DNA of 64,000 nt from Winogradskyella endarachnes (GTDB lineage: Bacteria; Bacteroidota; Bacteroidia; Flavobacteriales; Flavobacteriaceae), in the NCBI RefSeq assembly GCF_009741275.1, contig NZ_WOWS01000001.1:806001-870000 (forward strand), read 5' to 3'. The position numbers and the translations under genes are program-made. Below are positions 16,889 through 26,763 of this stretch, piece by piece. How positions within the stretch are numbered: the first letter of the stretch is position 1; the number at the start of each line of letters is the position of its first letter. The notes beneath the pieces were generated by a model. That model did no database searches. It worked only from the letters and a program-made list of their open reading frames with translations, and was not told where the DNA came from.

Positions 16889-19036
16889 ATGATTTCTAAA
16901 ACATTAAAATCTACCCTAATTTGCAGTATCATTGTATTATCTAGCTGTAATGAAGAAAACCAAAAACCTATTGAAACAGCAATGAGCGATAATGTATTAA
17001 TACAAGAATGGACAGGTCCGTTTGAAGGCGTTCCGGCTTTCGATAAAATTTCCGTGGAAGCTATAAAACCTGCTATGGAAGAAGCTATGAAACTAAATTT
17101 AGAAGAAATTGAGGCTATAGCAAATAATACAGAACCAGCAACGTTTAAAAACACCATTGTTGCCATGGAAAGTGCTGGTAAACCTTTAGACCGCGTTTTT
17201 GCCTATTATGGCATTATGGGAGCCAATGTGTCGTCTCCAGAATTTAGAAAAGTTCAGTCTGAATTAGCGCCCAAACTTTCCGACTTTAGATCTAAAATCT
17301 CTCAAAACGAAAAACTATTCCAACGTATAAAAACCGTATACGATGCTGCGCAAAAATCACCTTTAGAACCTCAAGAGCAACGTGTTGTAGATTTAATTTA
17401 TAAACGTTTTGAAATGAATGGCGCCAACCTTAATACCGAAAAGAAAGCGCGTTATGCTGCCATCAATAAAGAATTATCGTCATTATACACGTATTTTGCT
17501 AATAACGTATTGCACGACGAAGAAAATTATATCACGTATTTAAATAAAGATCAACTTGGTGGTTTAGCTGATGGTTATATTAAATCTGCAGCAAAAATTG
17601 CAACAGATAAAGGCCAAGAAGGAAAATACGCTATTACCAATACGCGCTCTTCTATGGATCCTTTTTTAACGTACTCTACAGAACGCGAATTACGCAAACA
17701 AGTATGGGAAAACTACTACTCTAGAGGTGACAATGGTGATGAATACGACAACAATAACATTATTGCCAAAATTTTAAAACTTAGAAAAGAACGCGTTGGT
17801 CTAATGGGTTATAAAAATTATGCCGAATGGCGTTTGCAAGACCGTATGGCAAAAACTCCAGAAAATGCTATGGACTTAATGCTTAAGGTTTGGCCTGCTG
17901 CAACTGAAAGAGTTAAAGAAGAAGTGGCAGATATGCAAACTATAGCTAATGAGTTGGGAGATAACATTACTATTGAACCTTGGGATTATAGATATTATGC
18001 AGAGAAAGTACGTAAAAAGAAATACGATTTAGATAGCGATGAAGTAAAACAATATTTACAATTAGATAAACTTACTGAAGCCATGTTTTATGTTGCTGGT
18101 GAATTATTTAATTACAAATTCACGCCTGTAGAAGAAGATTCTGTACCTGTATTTCATGAAGATGTTAAGGTTTGGGAAGTTACCGATAAGGACTCTGGTG
18201 AAAATATTGGACTTTGGTATTTAGACCCTTATGCACGCGAAGGAAAACGTTCTGGTGCATGGGCTACAACCTATAGAAGCTCGGCATCTTTTGAAGGTGA
18301 CATGAATGTTTTAGCATCTAACAATTCTAACTTTGTTAAGCCTGCTCCAGGTGAAGCTGTTTTGGTATCATGGGATGATGCTACCACCTTTTTTCATGAG
18401 TTCGGACACGCCCTTCACTTCTTCTCAGCAGATGTAAAATATCCAACATTAAATGGAGGTGTGAGAGATTATACAGAATTCCAATCGCAATTACTAGAGC
18501 GTTGGTTATCTACAGATAATGTAATTAATAAATATTTGGTGCATTATAAAACTGGCGAACCTATACCTGCAAGTTTAGTAGAAAAGATTAAGAAAGCCTC
18601 AACTTTTAATCAAGGATTTGGTACTACAGAATACTTGGCTTCTGCTCTAATGGATATGAAATTGCACTTAGCAGACCCAACAGAAATAGATATTAATCAA
18701 TTTGAACGTGAAACTTTAGTAGAATTAGGAATGCCTAAAGAATTGCCAATGCGTCATAGAACACCTCAATTTGGACATGTGTTTTCTGGTGAAGGTTATG
18801 CAACAGCATATTACGGCTATATGTGGGCAGATGTTTTAACAAGTGATGCGTCTGAAGCGTTTAAAGAAGCTAAAGGTGGTTTTTATGATAAAGAAGTAGC
18901 AGACAAATTAGTAAAGTATTTGTTTGCACCGCGTAATGCGATGGATCCAGCAGAGGCTTACAGAAAATTTAGAGGACGTGATGCTAAAATTGAAGCTTTA
19001 ATGCGCGATCGCGGTTTTCCTATTTCTGAAGAATAA
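16889..19036 (+). CDS. M3 family metallopeptidase (peptidyl-dipeptidase Dcp-like) lipoprotein
   Basis: A zinc oligopeptidase of the thimet/Dcp family that trims small peptides, here exported: the N terminus has a lipobox (IVLSSC, Cys about 20). The 715-residue protein is full length, with helical N-terminal lid segments and the catalytic HEFGHALH at 503-510; the third zinc ligand is the Glu of YTEFQSQLLERW. The substrate-binding GEGYATAYYGYMWADV is present near the C terminus. It is monocistronic, ending before a bidirectional terminator. Confidence 0.94.
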   Translation: MISKTLKSTLICSIIVLSSCNEENQKPIETAMSDNVLIQEWTGPFEGVPAFDKISVEAIKPAMEEAMKLNLEEIEAIANNTEPATFKNTIVAMESAGKPLDRVFAYYGIMGANVSSPEFRKVQSELAPKLSDFRSKISQNEKLFQRIKTVYDAAQKSPLEPQEQRVVDLIYKRFEMNGANLNTEKKARYAAINKELSSLYTYFANNVLHDEENYITYLNKDQLGGLADGYIKSAAKIATDKGQEGKYAITNTRSSMDPFLTYSTERELRKQVWENYYSRGDNGDEYDNNNIIAKILKLRKERVGLMGYKNYAEWRLQDRMAKTPENAMDLMLKVWPAATERVKEEVADMQTIANELGDNITIEPWDYRYYAEKVRKKKYDLDSDEVKQYLQLDKLTEAMFYVAGELFNYKFTPVEEDSVPVFHEDVKVWEVTDKDSGENIGLWYLDPYAREGKRSGAWATTYRSSASFEGDMNVLASNNSNFVKPAPGEAVLVSWDDATTFFHEFGHALHFFSADVKYPTLNGGVRDYTEFQSQLLERWLSTDNVINKYLVHYKTGEPIPASLVEKIKKASTFNQGFGTTEYLASALMDMKLHLADPTEIDINQFERETLVELGMPKELPMRHRTPQFGHVFSGEGYATAYYGYMWADVLTSDASEAFKEAKGGFYDKEVADKLVKYLFAPRNAMDPAEAYRKFRGRDAKIEALMRDRGFPISEE

Positions 19037-19121
19037 TAGTGAACAAACTTTCATTAGTATTAATTTGATACTATTCCCTTTTTTATAGATGTGTTGCTAC
19101 ATCTTAAAAAATTAATAATAA

Positions 19122-19163
19122 AAAGTGGATATTAAATCTAGAATAAGATTTAATATCCACTTT
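19122..19163. terminator. Bidirectional terminator
   Basis: A perfect 17-base stem (AAAGTGGATATTAAATC, 19122-19138, with its complement at 19147-19163) and 8-base loop sit between convergent genes ending at 19036 (+) and 19184 (-). Its A/T-rich outer arms could serve both directions. Confidence 0.7.
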
Positions 19164-19183
19164 ATCAATTAAAACACCAATTT

Positions 19184-20188
19184 CTAACGGACAAAACGAC
19201 CTGAAATATTACCTTCAATAATTTGTACAACATCATCAACGTTACTATAATTCACATCACCTTCATAAGTATGTTTTAAAGCACAAGCGGCACATGCAAA
19301 TAACATCGCTTTATAATCATCATAATGTTGTAAACCGTGAATTAATCCACCAGCAAAGGCATCACCTGTACCAATTCTATCTACAATATGCGTAATATCT
19401 AAATCTTCGGTTTCTCTAAACTCTTCGCCATTCCACATTCTAGCTCTAATTTTATGCCAAGAGGCATTTAAAGAGGTCCTAATCTTATCAAAAACTTTTT
19501 CAACAGAAGGAAACGTTTCCATTAAATGTTTACATGCTGTTATAAAATCTTCATTAGAATAACTATAATCTGTATCTAATACTTCATTAATTTCATTGAT
19601 TCCGCCTATAAAAATATTAGAATAGGTTAAAAGCTCTATTAATGCTTCTTTTGGGTCTTGTCCATATTTCCATAAGCCACTTCTATAGGTTGGATCTGCA
19701 GAAACCGTAATTCCTTTTTCTTTTGCTAATTGTAATCCTTCCTTTAAGGTATCGTAAGCACCTTGGGTTAGAGCTGGTGTAATACCTGTCCAATGCATCC
19801 AATTCCCTTTTTTTAAAGCTTTTTCCCAATCTACCATAGAGGGCAGAATTTCAGAAAAAGATGAATGAGATCTATTATATGATATCTGACTTGGTCTCAT
19901 TACGGCACCAACCTCTAAAAAGTAAACACCAAGCGGACGTTTAGAACGCACAACAGAAGATGTACTTACGCCAAATTTTCTAATATAAGATATGGCTGTA
20001 TCACCTATAAAATCTTCAGATACTGCACTAATGTGCTTAACATTTCCACCAAAATTAGCAATAGAAATACCTACATTTAATTCTGTACCTCCAAAATAAA
20101 ATTCCGCTAAATTAGATTGCATAAATTTTTTATTTCCGCGTGGCGAAATACGCATTAAAACCTCTCCAAAAGTTATGATTTGCTTCAT
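19184..20188 (-). CDS. PfkB-family sugar kinase, probable 2-keto-3-deoxygluconate kinase
   Basis: The protein would phosphorylate KDG to KDPG for the Entner-Doudoroff/uronate route. The 334-residue ribokinase fold shows the N-terminal GEVLMRISP and FGGTELNVGISIANFGG, the YFLEVGAVMRPSQ stretch typical of KDG kinases, and the catalytic GTGDAFAGG near residue 275. No kdgA aldolase or uronate isomerase is beside it, so the substrate rests on family resemblance only. Confidence 0.82.
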   Translation of the reverse strand: MKQIITFGEVLMRISPRGNKKFMQSNLAEFYFGGTELNVGISIANFGGNVKHISAVSEDFIGDTAISYIRKFGVSTSSVVRSKRPLGVYFLEVGAVMRPSQISYNRSHSSFSEILPSMVDWEKALKKGNWMHWTGITPALTQGAYDTLKEGLQLAKEKGITVSADPTYRSGLWKYGQDPKEALIELLTYSNIFIGGINEINEVLDTDYSYSNEDFITACKHLMETFPSVEKVFDKIRTSLNASWHKIRARMWNGEEFRETEDLDITHIVDRIGTGDAFAGGLIHGLQHYDDYKAMLFACAACALKHTYEGDVNYSNVDDVVQIIEGNISGRFVR

Positions 20189-20321
20189 ATTAGTACTTTT
20201 TAATACCTTGTAATTTTTAAAAGTGTCATTTAAAAATAAAAGATACGGACTTAAATTTAATTGAATAAATTTATAACTAATAAAGTGTTAACTATTAAAG
20301 AAAATTCAATAAAACACGAGT

Positions 20322-20852
20322 ATGATTATAAAACCGATAGAAACAGAACGTTTGTTATTAAGACCAATCGTTAAAGATGATATTCAAGATTTTTTTGAAT
20401 TAGATTCTAACCCTAAAGTGCATCTATTTTTAGGAAATAATCCTGTAAAAACTATTGATCAGTCCGAAGCTATTATAGAAGATATATTAGAACAGTACAA
20501 AACAAATGGTTTGGGAAGATTAGCCGTTATTGAAAAAGCAACCAATACATTTATTGGTTGGTCTGGACTAAAATTAGAAGATAAAGTAAGAACAGAATTT
20601 AATTATTACGATTTAGGTTATAGATTTAAAGAACAATTTTGGGGACAAGGTTTTGCTACTGAAGCAGCATTAGCCTCTCTAGAATTTGGTTTTAAAGACT
20701 TAAAGCTAAAAGAAATAGGTGCAGCTGCAGATAGTAAGCACGTAGCTTCTAATACAATTCTTAAAAAAGTGGGTTTAATTCCCGCTGGTACCTTTACGTT
20801 TAAAAACACATTATGTAACTGGTATAATTTGAAAAATCCATATAGTCAATAG
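20322..20852 (+). CDS. GNAT-family N-acetyltransferase (RimJ/RimL-like)
   Basis: An acetyl-CoA-dependent acyltransferase of 176 residues. It starts with IETERLLLRPIVKDD, typical of the RimJ/RimL type, and has the acetyl-CoA loop GYRFKEQFWGQGFATEA and the late NTILKKVGL. RimJ-like proteins modify ribosomal or other N termini, but many family members acetylate small molecules; the substrate here is unknown. Convergent with tonB. Confidence 0.88.
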   Translation: MIIKPIETERLLLRPIVKDDIQDFFELDSNPKVHLFLGNNPVKTIDQSEAIIEDILEQYKTNGLGRLAVIEKATNTFIGWSGLKLEDKVRTEFNYYDLGYRFKEQFWGQGFATEAALASLEFGFKDLKLKEIGAAADSKHVASNTILKKVGLIPAGTFTFKNTLCNWYNLKNPYSQ

Positions 20853-20862
20853 TAAACAAAAA

Positions 20863-20912
20863 AACAGTCAAAAGACAATGAAATTTTATTTTCAGTGCTC
20901 TTGACTGCTGTT
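20863..20912. terminator. Weak hairpin between convergent genes
   Basis: AACAGTCAA (20863-20871) can pair with TTGACTGCTGTT (20901-20912) with a bulge. It sits between the acetyltransferase and the TonB gene, which end facing each other. Confidence 0.4.
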
Positions 20913-20931
20913 GTTTATATAACGAGTTTAT

Positions 20932-21663
20932 TTATTCTTGCAATATAAAGTTAATAGGAATACTATATGGTACACTTACATTTCTATCGCGTTGTGTTCC
21001 TGGTTCCATTTTTGGCAGTAAACTCATTATACGTTCTGCTTCTGCTTCTAACAAATGGTTTGGTCCTCTACTTTTAATTTTAGTAATTCTACCTGTTCTG
21101 TCAATAACAAAAAACACAAATACTCTACCATGTATGTTAAGTTCTGCAGCGGCTTCTGGATATCTAAAGTTTTTTAACAAGTGAGCCTGCATTTTTTCTT
21201 CAAAACATTTTCTTAATTCGGCATTTGTACCTTTACAGCCAGGAAAAGTAGGTACTTTTTCAATTACAGAAAATGGCACTTCTATATCTTCCTCTACCTC
21301 AACAACTTCTACTTCTTCTACACCTATTTCTCGTTCGTCTATAATATCATCTTGTCCTATTTCGGTGCTCTTTACAACTGTTTCTTCTACATCTTCAACA
21401 TCTTCTACTATAGTAATAGCCTCAGTTATCATTGGCTTTTGAGCAGGAGGAGGAGGTGGTGGCGGAATATTTATAGTTGTAATTGGTATATCCTCATCAA
21501 ATTGATCATCTAACATTAAAACATCGGCAGTAATTACATCTTTATCGTAAGTCTTATGTTCTAGTCCTATATATGTAAGGAGTAACATTACGTTTAAGCC
21601 AACAGCAAAGTATAAACTGCTGTTTCGACCTACATTGGCTTTTGGGTTTTTTTTGAGTTCCAT
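20932..21663 (-). CDS. TonB-family energy-transducing protein
   Basis: TonB links the inner-membrane proton motive force to outer-membrane receptors. In this 243-residue protein, a short cytoplasmic N terminus and one membrane segment (SLYFAVGLNVMLLLTYIGL, about 15-33) are followed by a Pro-run (IPPPPPPPAQKP), an acidic Val/Glu-rich spacer, and a C-terminal TonB domain from about residue 145 with the Bacteroidota hallmark FPGCKG, FRYPEAAAELNIHGRVFVFF and SVPYSIPINF. It lies 93 bases downstream of a TonB-dependent receptor on the same strand and may serve it. Confidence 0.92.
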   Translation of the reverse strand: MELKKNPKANVGRNSSLYFAVGLNVMLLLTYIGLEHKTYDKDVITADVLMLDDQFDEDIPITTINIPPPPPPPAQKPMITEAITIVEDVEDVEETVVKSTEIGQDDIIDEREIGVEEVEVVEVEEDIEVPFSVIEKVPTFPGCKGTNAELRKCFEEKMQAHLLKNFRYPEAAAELNIHGRVFVFFVIDRTGRITKIKSRGPNHLLEAEAERIMSLLPKMEPGTQRDRNVSVPYSIPINFILQE

Positions 21664-21756
21664 GACGTTTAATTTAATAGTATAAAATTACTCTACTTAT
21701 GTCTATTAAATAATGATTTTGGTCAGGTTTAAATTTATCTATTATATTATTATCAT

Positions 21757-23907
21757 TTATAAATTATCTAATTGATTGTCTTGTTTATCTTCACTTATAG
21801 TCCAAAAGAATCCTACAAAAAAGAACTGATCGGCTGCTGGTTTAATAGCACTTCTATTATATTGTCCGTTAAAATCTGGTGTATTAGAATATTGATAGCC
21901 ATTAATATTTTTAAATCCTAAAACATTATTTACTGAGAAGTATAAAATCTTCTGCTGGTCTAACAAATAGGCCCAATTTAAACTTAAACTATTAAAAGAT
22001 TTTGTTTTTTCACCTAATAATTGATTGGTATTAGGATTAGTATATGGACGACCAGATGAAAAACTATAGGCCAAACCTACTTGACTCTTCCAACCATCTA
22101 TCCAATATTTACCTACGACAGATAAATTATGATTAGTTGCATAATTAGGTTGAGCTGATGTTTCAAAATTTTTATAATTACGTTCTGTATCTAAATAAGA
22201 ATAACTTAACCAATAATCTACATTTTTAATACTTGTGTTATCTCTCCAGAAAAAATCTAAACCTTGCGCATAACCGTCTCCTGTGTTATTAAAATTACTA
22301 TCATACTGTACAAATTCTGTATCATATTTAATTAAGTTATCATAATCCTTTCTATAAGCTTCTGCTCTAAATATTTTACCATCGTTTACGTATTGATAGT
22401 TTAAAATGTAATGAGACGTTTTTTCGGCTCTTAAATCTTGATTAAACTTTAATATTTCACTATTTGGGTTCTGAAAAAAGTTACCATAAGCTAATGAGAA
22501 CTGCCCGTTTTTAGAAGCTTTATAAGCCAAGGCTGCTCTTGGAGCAACTTCTGCTGATTTAAATATAGAACTATAATCGGCACGCATACCCACTTTTAAA
22601 GCTAATTTTTTTGAGAAAATAATATCAGCTTCTGCAAAACCTGCCGTTATATTATTGTCATAGCCATAGGTTTCATCTAATGTATTATCCATAAAATTCT
22701 CTTTGTAATCGGTTACAAATTGTTCTGCTCCAAAACTGAGTTTAAATCTACTATGGAAACGTTTTTTTAGTTTTAACTTTATATGTGCTGAGTTTTCAGT
22801 ACCATCAATGTCGCTAGCTTCAATTCCTAATTTGTTTTTTGCGTACGTATAACTAAGACCTGTAGTCATTGTCCAATTGGCTCCCAAAACACCTTTGTAA
22901 GATGTATTTAAATAAAAATTACTGTTATTTAATTTAAAATCTATACCATTCTCATAATTAATATCCTCTTGAGTCAATTCAAAATTAGAGGTATCAAAAG
23001 CTGCATAAAACTTTAGCATTCCGTTATCTAGCTTTTGTCTAAACACAGTTTCGCCTTGCGCACTACTATATGGTGTTTGCCAATCGTTTCTATCTTCAAA
23101 AACTTCTAAATAAGGCCCTAAATTAATATAAGACACATTAAAACTTAATGAAGATTTTTCCCATTTCTGTGTATTTCCTAACGTAGCACCAACACTCATT
23201 ATACCAATATCGGTCTTCTCTTGGATTGGTTCATCAATAGTATTTAAAAGAAGAACACTAGATAACGCTTGACCGTATTCTGAGGAATAACCACCAGTTG
23301 AAAACGTAATACCATCAAAAAAAAATGGTGAGTAACGACCTCGTGTTGGCGAATTATTTGGCGAAGGCGTATATGGTGTAAAAACTCTTATACCATCTAT
23401 AAAAATCTGAGTCTCGTCTGCATTTCCTCCTCTTACAAATAGACGTCCATCTTCGGATACGTTAGAGGTACCAGGTAAGGTTTGTAATGCGCCAACAAAA
23501 TCGCCTAAGGCACTTGCTGTGGTTACCACATCTAATGGTTTTAATACAGAAACCTTGCTATTATCATTGGCTTCAAACGTACCAGCACTTAAAACCACTG
23601 CATCTAAAGATTCTACATCTTCTCTTAATTTTATAATAAGTTGATTCATTTCTGAAACATCCTTAGATATAGATTTAGTTTCAAAAGACATAAATGAAAT
23701 CACTAAAGTTTGTGTTCCTGTTTCTTCTGTTGTAAAGTTAAATTCGCCATCTTCATTAGTTGTTGCACCATCATAGGTACCTTCTAAATAAACATTAGCA
23801 CCATTAATAGGTTCGTTTTTAGCATTTGTAACCTTTCCAGAAATGGTAGTTTGCGCATTGGTAACACCAAAAATTAATAAAATTAGAATAGTGATGAGCT
23901 TGTTCAT
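21757..23907 (-). CDS. TonB-dependent receptor with carboxypeptidase-regulatory-like domain
   Basis: An outer-membrane active transporter of 716 residues. It has a signal peptide (to about A18), a CarboxypepD_reg-like domain at about 20-105 (ISGKVTNAKNEPINGANVYL), and a plug with VRGGNADETQIFIDG and FSTGGYSSEYGQALSSVL. The rest is a predicted 22-strand beta barrel rich in aromatic strands. There is no SusD-like neighbour, so it is probably not a polysaccharide utilisation locus; the ligand (metal chelate, vitamin or peptide) is unknown. It is upstream of, and codirectional with, tonB. Confidence 0.92.
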   Translation of the reverse strand: MNKLITILILLIFGVTNAQTTISGKVTNAKNEPINGANVYLEGTYDGATTNEDGEFNFTTEETGTQTLVISFMSFETKSISKDVSEMNQLIIKLREDVESLDAVVLSAGTFEANDNSKVSVLKPLDVVTTASALGDFVGALQTLPGTSNVSEDGRLFVRGGNADETQIFIDGIRVFTPYTPSPNNSPTRGRYSPFFFDGITFSTGGYSSEYGQALSSVLLLNTIDEPIQEKTDIGIMSVGATLGNTQKWEKSSLSFNVSYINLGPYLEVFEDRNDWQTPYSSAQGETVFRQKLDNGMLKFYAAFDTSNFELTQEDINYENGIDFKLNNSNFYLNTSYKGVLGANWTMTTGLSYTYAKNKLGIEASDIDGTENSAHIKLKLKKRFHSRFKLSFGAEQFVTDYKENFMDNTLDETYGYDNNITAGFAEADIIFSKKLALKVGMRADYSSIFKSAEVAPRAALAYKASKNGQFSLAYGNFFQNPNSEILKFNQDLRAEKTSHYILNYQYVNDGKIFRAEAYRKDYDNLIKYDTEFVQYDSNFNNTGDGYAQGLDFFWRDNTSIKNVDYWLSYSYLDTERNYKNFETSAQPNYATNHNLSVVGKYWIDGWKSQVGLAYSFSSGRPYTNPNTNQLLGEKTKSFNSLSLNWAYLLDQQKILYFSVNNVLGFKNINGYQYSNTPDFNGQYNRSAIKPAADQFFFVGFFWTISEDKQDNQLDNL

Positions 23908-24114
23908 GGTTTTGATTGATTAAAGTTCGTTTTTTAATTGATGAAACAAACTTCTTCAATTTTACATGCTTACAGAATTCTAAGTTACCCAACTGTAACT
24001 TTTGAATGATGAATTGAATATTATAAATAATTTAGGTAAGAAAACAATAATCTGAGCTAAAGCCATTGAACAAAAACCATGAAACAACAACTCCCAACCT
24101 ATAACCAATAACAC

Positions 24115-25386
24115 TTATTTCTTAAAAGGACGAATTATTAACCGCGCAGCTTTATCAAAATTAATATAGTTGTACGTCCAATTGAAAAGCACAATCACAC
24201 GGTTTCTAAAACCGACTAGTGACATTAAATGAACAAACATCCATACAAACCAAGCAAAAAAACCACCAAACTTATAATGTTTTAAATCTACAACTGCTTT
24301 ATTTCTTCCAATGGTTGCCATGGAGCCTTTGTCTTTATATACAAATGCTTTCAATTGTTTATTATCTATTAAACGCAATAAATTTTTACCTAATAAATTA
24401 CCTTGTTGTATAGCAGGTTGCGCCACTTGAGGATGCCCTTTAGGGTACGCTTCCGTTGACATTAAAGCAATATCTCCTATAGCAAAAATGTTGTTATACC
24501 CTTCTACTTGATTGTAATGGTTTACACTATAACGGTTAGTTTTTTCAACTATAGATTCTGCTTGCAAACCAAGTACTGGTGCTCCGGTAACTCCAGCAGC
24601 CCAAATAAGGGTCTCAGAGGCCATGGTGTCGCCAGAATTAGTGGTTACTGTTTTACCGTCGTAATGTTTTACAATAGTATTACAACTCACTTTTACACCT
24701 AAACGCTTTAAAAACGTTTCTGCTTTTTTAGAAGCGTGCTCACTCATTGGTGGCAAAACACGGTCTGAACCTTCTATAAGATGAATATGCATATCATCCG
24801 GATTTAAATCATGATAATCTCTAGGAAGTATATTGTTCTTTAGTTCTGCTATGGCGCCAGCCAACTCCACTCCTGTTGGTCCTGCACCTACAATTACAAA
24901 ATTTAAAAAGGCTTCGCGTTCTTTTTCTGATGTGGCAATTGCTGCTTTTTCAAAATTCTCTAAAATTAGACTTCTAATATTTAACGCTTGCGGTACGGAT
25001 TTCATGGGCATACTATGAGATTCAATAGCTGTATTGCCAAAATAATTTGTTTTGGTACCAGTAGCAATAACTAAATAATCATACCTTAAATGACCGATAG
25101 AGGTTATAATCTCATTAGACTCTGCTAATATTTGGTCTACCTCAGCTAATCTAAAAAATGAATTTTTATGCTTTTTAATTATTTTACGAAGCGGATAAGC
25201 TATAGAGTCTGGCTCTAAACCAGAACTTGACACCTGATATAATAAAGGTTGAAATGTGTGGTAATTATGTTTGTCTACTAGCACAACTTGTACATTTTTA
25301 TTGGCTAAAGACTTCGCTAAATTAACACCGGCAAAACCACCACCTATAATTACAATTCTTGGGAAATTTGTATCTGGAATATTCAT
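24115..25386 (-). CDS. Type II NADH:quinone oxidoreductase (NDH-2)
   Basis: A single-subunit, non-proton-pumping NADH dehydrogenase feeding electrons to menaquinone at the membrane. The 423-residue protein has an N-terminal FAD fold (IIGGGFAGVNLAKSL), a second Rossmann motif for NADH (VIVGAGPTGVELAGAIAEL), the conserved FQPLLYQVSSSGLEPDSIAYPLR and the C-terminal FAD motif NNIFAIGDIALM. The hydrophobic end (AWFVWMFVHLMSLVGF) serves as a membrane anchor. Divergent from the sigma factor gene. Confidence 0.93.
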   Translation of the reverse strand: MNIPDTNFPRIVIIGGGFAGVNLAKSLANKNVQVVLVDKHNYHTFQPLLYQVSSSGLEPDSIAYPLRKIIKKHKNSFFRLAEVDQILAESNEIITSIGHLRYDYLVIATGTKTNYFGNTAIESHSMPMKSVPQALNIRSLILENFEKAAIATSEKEREAFLNFVIVGAGPTGVELAGAIAELKNNILPRDYHDLNPDDMHIHLIEGSDRVLPPMSEHASKKAETFLKRLGVKVSCNTIVKHYDGKTVTTNSGDTMASETLIWAAGVTGAPVLGLQAESIVEKTNRYSVNHYNQVEGYNNIFAIGDIALMSTEAYPKGHPQVAQPAIQQGNLLGKNLLRLIDNKQLKAFVYKDKGSMATIGRNKAVVDLKHYKFGGFFAWFVWMFVHLMSLVGFRNRVIVLFNWTYNYINFDKAARLIIRPFKK

Positions 25387-25522
25387 AAAATAATTAAAGT
25401 TGTTACTCCAGTAAATTTACAAATTATAGAGGCAATAGAGATACTATTTAACTTTAGTTAAATAAATTTGTAACAAAACCAACACTTATACTACTAATAA
25501 GATAACCAACCTAACTCAACAA

Positions 25523-26017
25523 TTGAATAAAGAACTAGAACATAGTTTTGTAGAACAGTTGCAGAAACATCAAAACATTGTACACAAGGTGTGCCGTTTG
25601 TACACTAACAATGTGGATGCGCATAACGATTTGTTTCAAGAAATTACTATACAATTATGGCGAGCCTATCCTAAATTTAGAGGCGATGCCAAATTTAGTA
25701 CTTGGATGTATCGAGTAGGATTAAATACCGCAATTACGTTATACAGAAAATCTAAAAGACGCATAGACACGCAGGCTTTTGATGCGGTGCAATTTAAAAT
25801 TAAAGCAGAAGAATATGATGATACTGAAGAACAACAATTAAAACTTTTATACCAAGCGGTACATCAATTAAATGATATTGAAAAAGCCTTGGTCCTATTG
25901 TATTTAGAAGATAAAGACTATAGAGAAATCAGTGAAACCTTAGGTATTACTGAAGTTAATGCACGTGTAAAAATGAACCGTGTTAAAAAGAAATTAAGAA
26001 CCATACTAAATCCGTAA
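25523..26017 (+). CDS. ECF-type RNA polymerase sigma factor
   Basis: A 164-residue alternative sigma factor with region 2 (LYTNNVDAHNDLFQEITIQLWRAY, then FSTWMYRVGLNTAI) and region 4 (LEDKDYREISETLGITEVNARVKMNRVKKKL). The start codon is TTG (at 25523), an uncommon choice; no in-frame ATG lies nearby that keeps region 2 complete. Four bases separate its stop from a membrane protein gene that may be its regulator. The regulon cannot be told from sequence. Confidence 0.9.
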   Translation: MNKELEHSFVEQLQKHQNIVHKVCRLYTNNVDAHNDLFQEITIQLWRAYPKFRGDAKFSTWMYRVGLNTAITLYRKSKRRIDTQAFDAVQFKIKAEEYDDTEEQQLKLLYQAVHQLNDIEKALVLLYLEDKDYREISETLGITEVNARVKMNRVKKKLRTILNP

Positions 26018-26021
26018 TTAT

Positions 26022-26654
26022 ATGGATGAATTAGAATTATTAAAGAAAGACTGGAAACAAAACGAACATCAGTTTGAAACATTTTCGGATACCGATATTT
26101 ATAAGATGAGCCATAAAAAATCATCTTCTATTGTAAAAACTTTATTTTACATTAGTTTGGCTGAATTGGTGTTTTGGATATTAATAAACTTTTTACCTTT
26201 TGTTGTCTCTGACCGCTTAAAAGCGCAACTTGAAGAAATTAGTCATAGCTGGCTATATGTAAGTTTAAATATTCTTAGCTATGGCGTTATAATACTGTTT
26301 ATTTATTTACTTTATAATGCACACAAAGCGATTTCGGTTACAGATAACGCAAAAAAACTCATGGAAAGCATTCTTAAAACGCGTAAAATAATTAAGTATT
26401 ATGTGCTGTATAATCTATGTATTGCGCTAATTAGTATTCCGTTTTCCCTATATTTTTCTATTAACGAACATCCTGAAATGTCTGATCAACTAAATAATGC
26501 CAGCACTAAAGAACTAATTATTATGTCTATAGTTGCGGTTGGTTTAACGGCAATATTCCTTGGCTTAATTTGGTTGTTTTATAAGTTAATCTACGGAATC
26601 TTAATAAAAAGACTTACCAGAAATTACCAAGAATTAAAAAAATTAGAGGTGTAA
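26022..26654 (+). CDS. Membrane protein partnered with the ECF sigma factor
   Basis: This 210-residue protein has an acidic, aromatic N-terminal cytoplasmic segment (MDELELLKKDWKQNE) and about four membrane helices (near residues 39-60, 80-102, 126-150 and 170-195). It is translated four bases after the sigma factor, so an anti-sigma or sensing role is plausible, though it shows no classical zinc-binding anti-sigma motif (HxxxCxxC). Related gene pairs are common in Flavobacteriaceae. The function is inferred from context. Confidence 0.7.
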   Translation: MDELELLKKDWKQNEHQFETFSDTDIYKMSHKKSSSIVKTLFYISLAELVFWILINFLPFVVSDRLKAQLEEISHSWLYVSLNILSYGVIILFIYLLYNAHKAISVTDNAKKLMESILKTRKIIKYYVLYNLCIALISIPFSLYFSINEHPEMSDQLNNASTKELIIMSIVAVGLTAIFLGLIWLFYKLIYGILIKRLTRNYQELKKLEV

Positions 26655-26699
26655 GCACAGGTATAAGATAGATCTATACACCTATAAAATAGAGATACA

Positions 26700-26747
26700 A
26701 AAACAGCATTAAATTTTACTAATTAAGATTTGATGCTGTTTTTTTTT
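26700..26747 (+). terminator. Intrinsic terminator after the sigma-factor operon
   Basis: AAAACAGCATTAAAT (26700-26714) pairs with ATTTGATGCTGTTTT (26728-26742) with a single wobble, followed by a run of T. The reverse-complement arm could also help end the facing gene at 26764. Confidence 0.8.
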
Positions 26748-26763
26748 AATTTATGCTTGTGCC

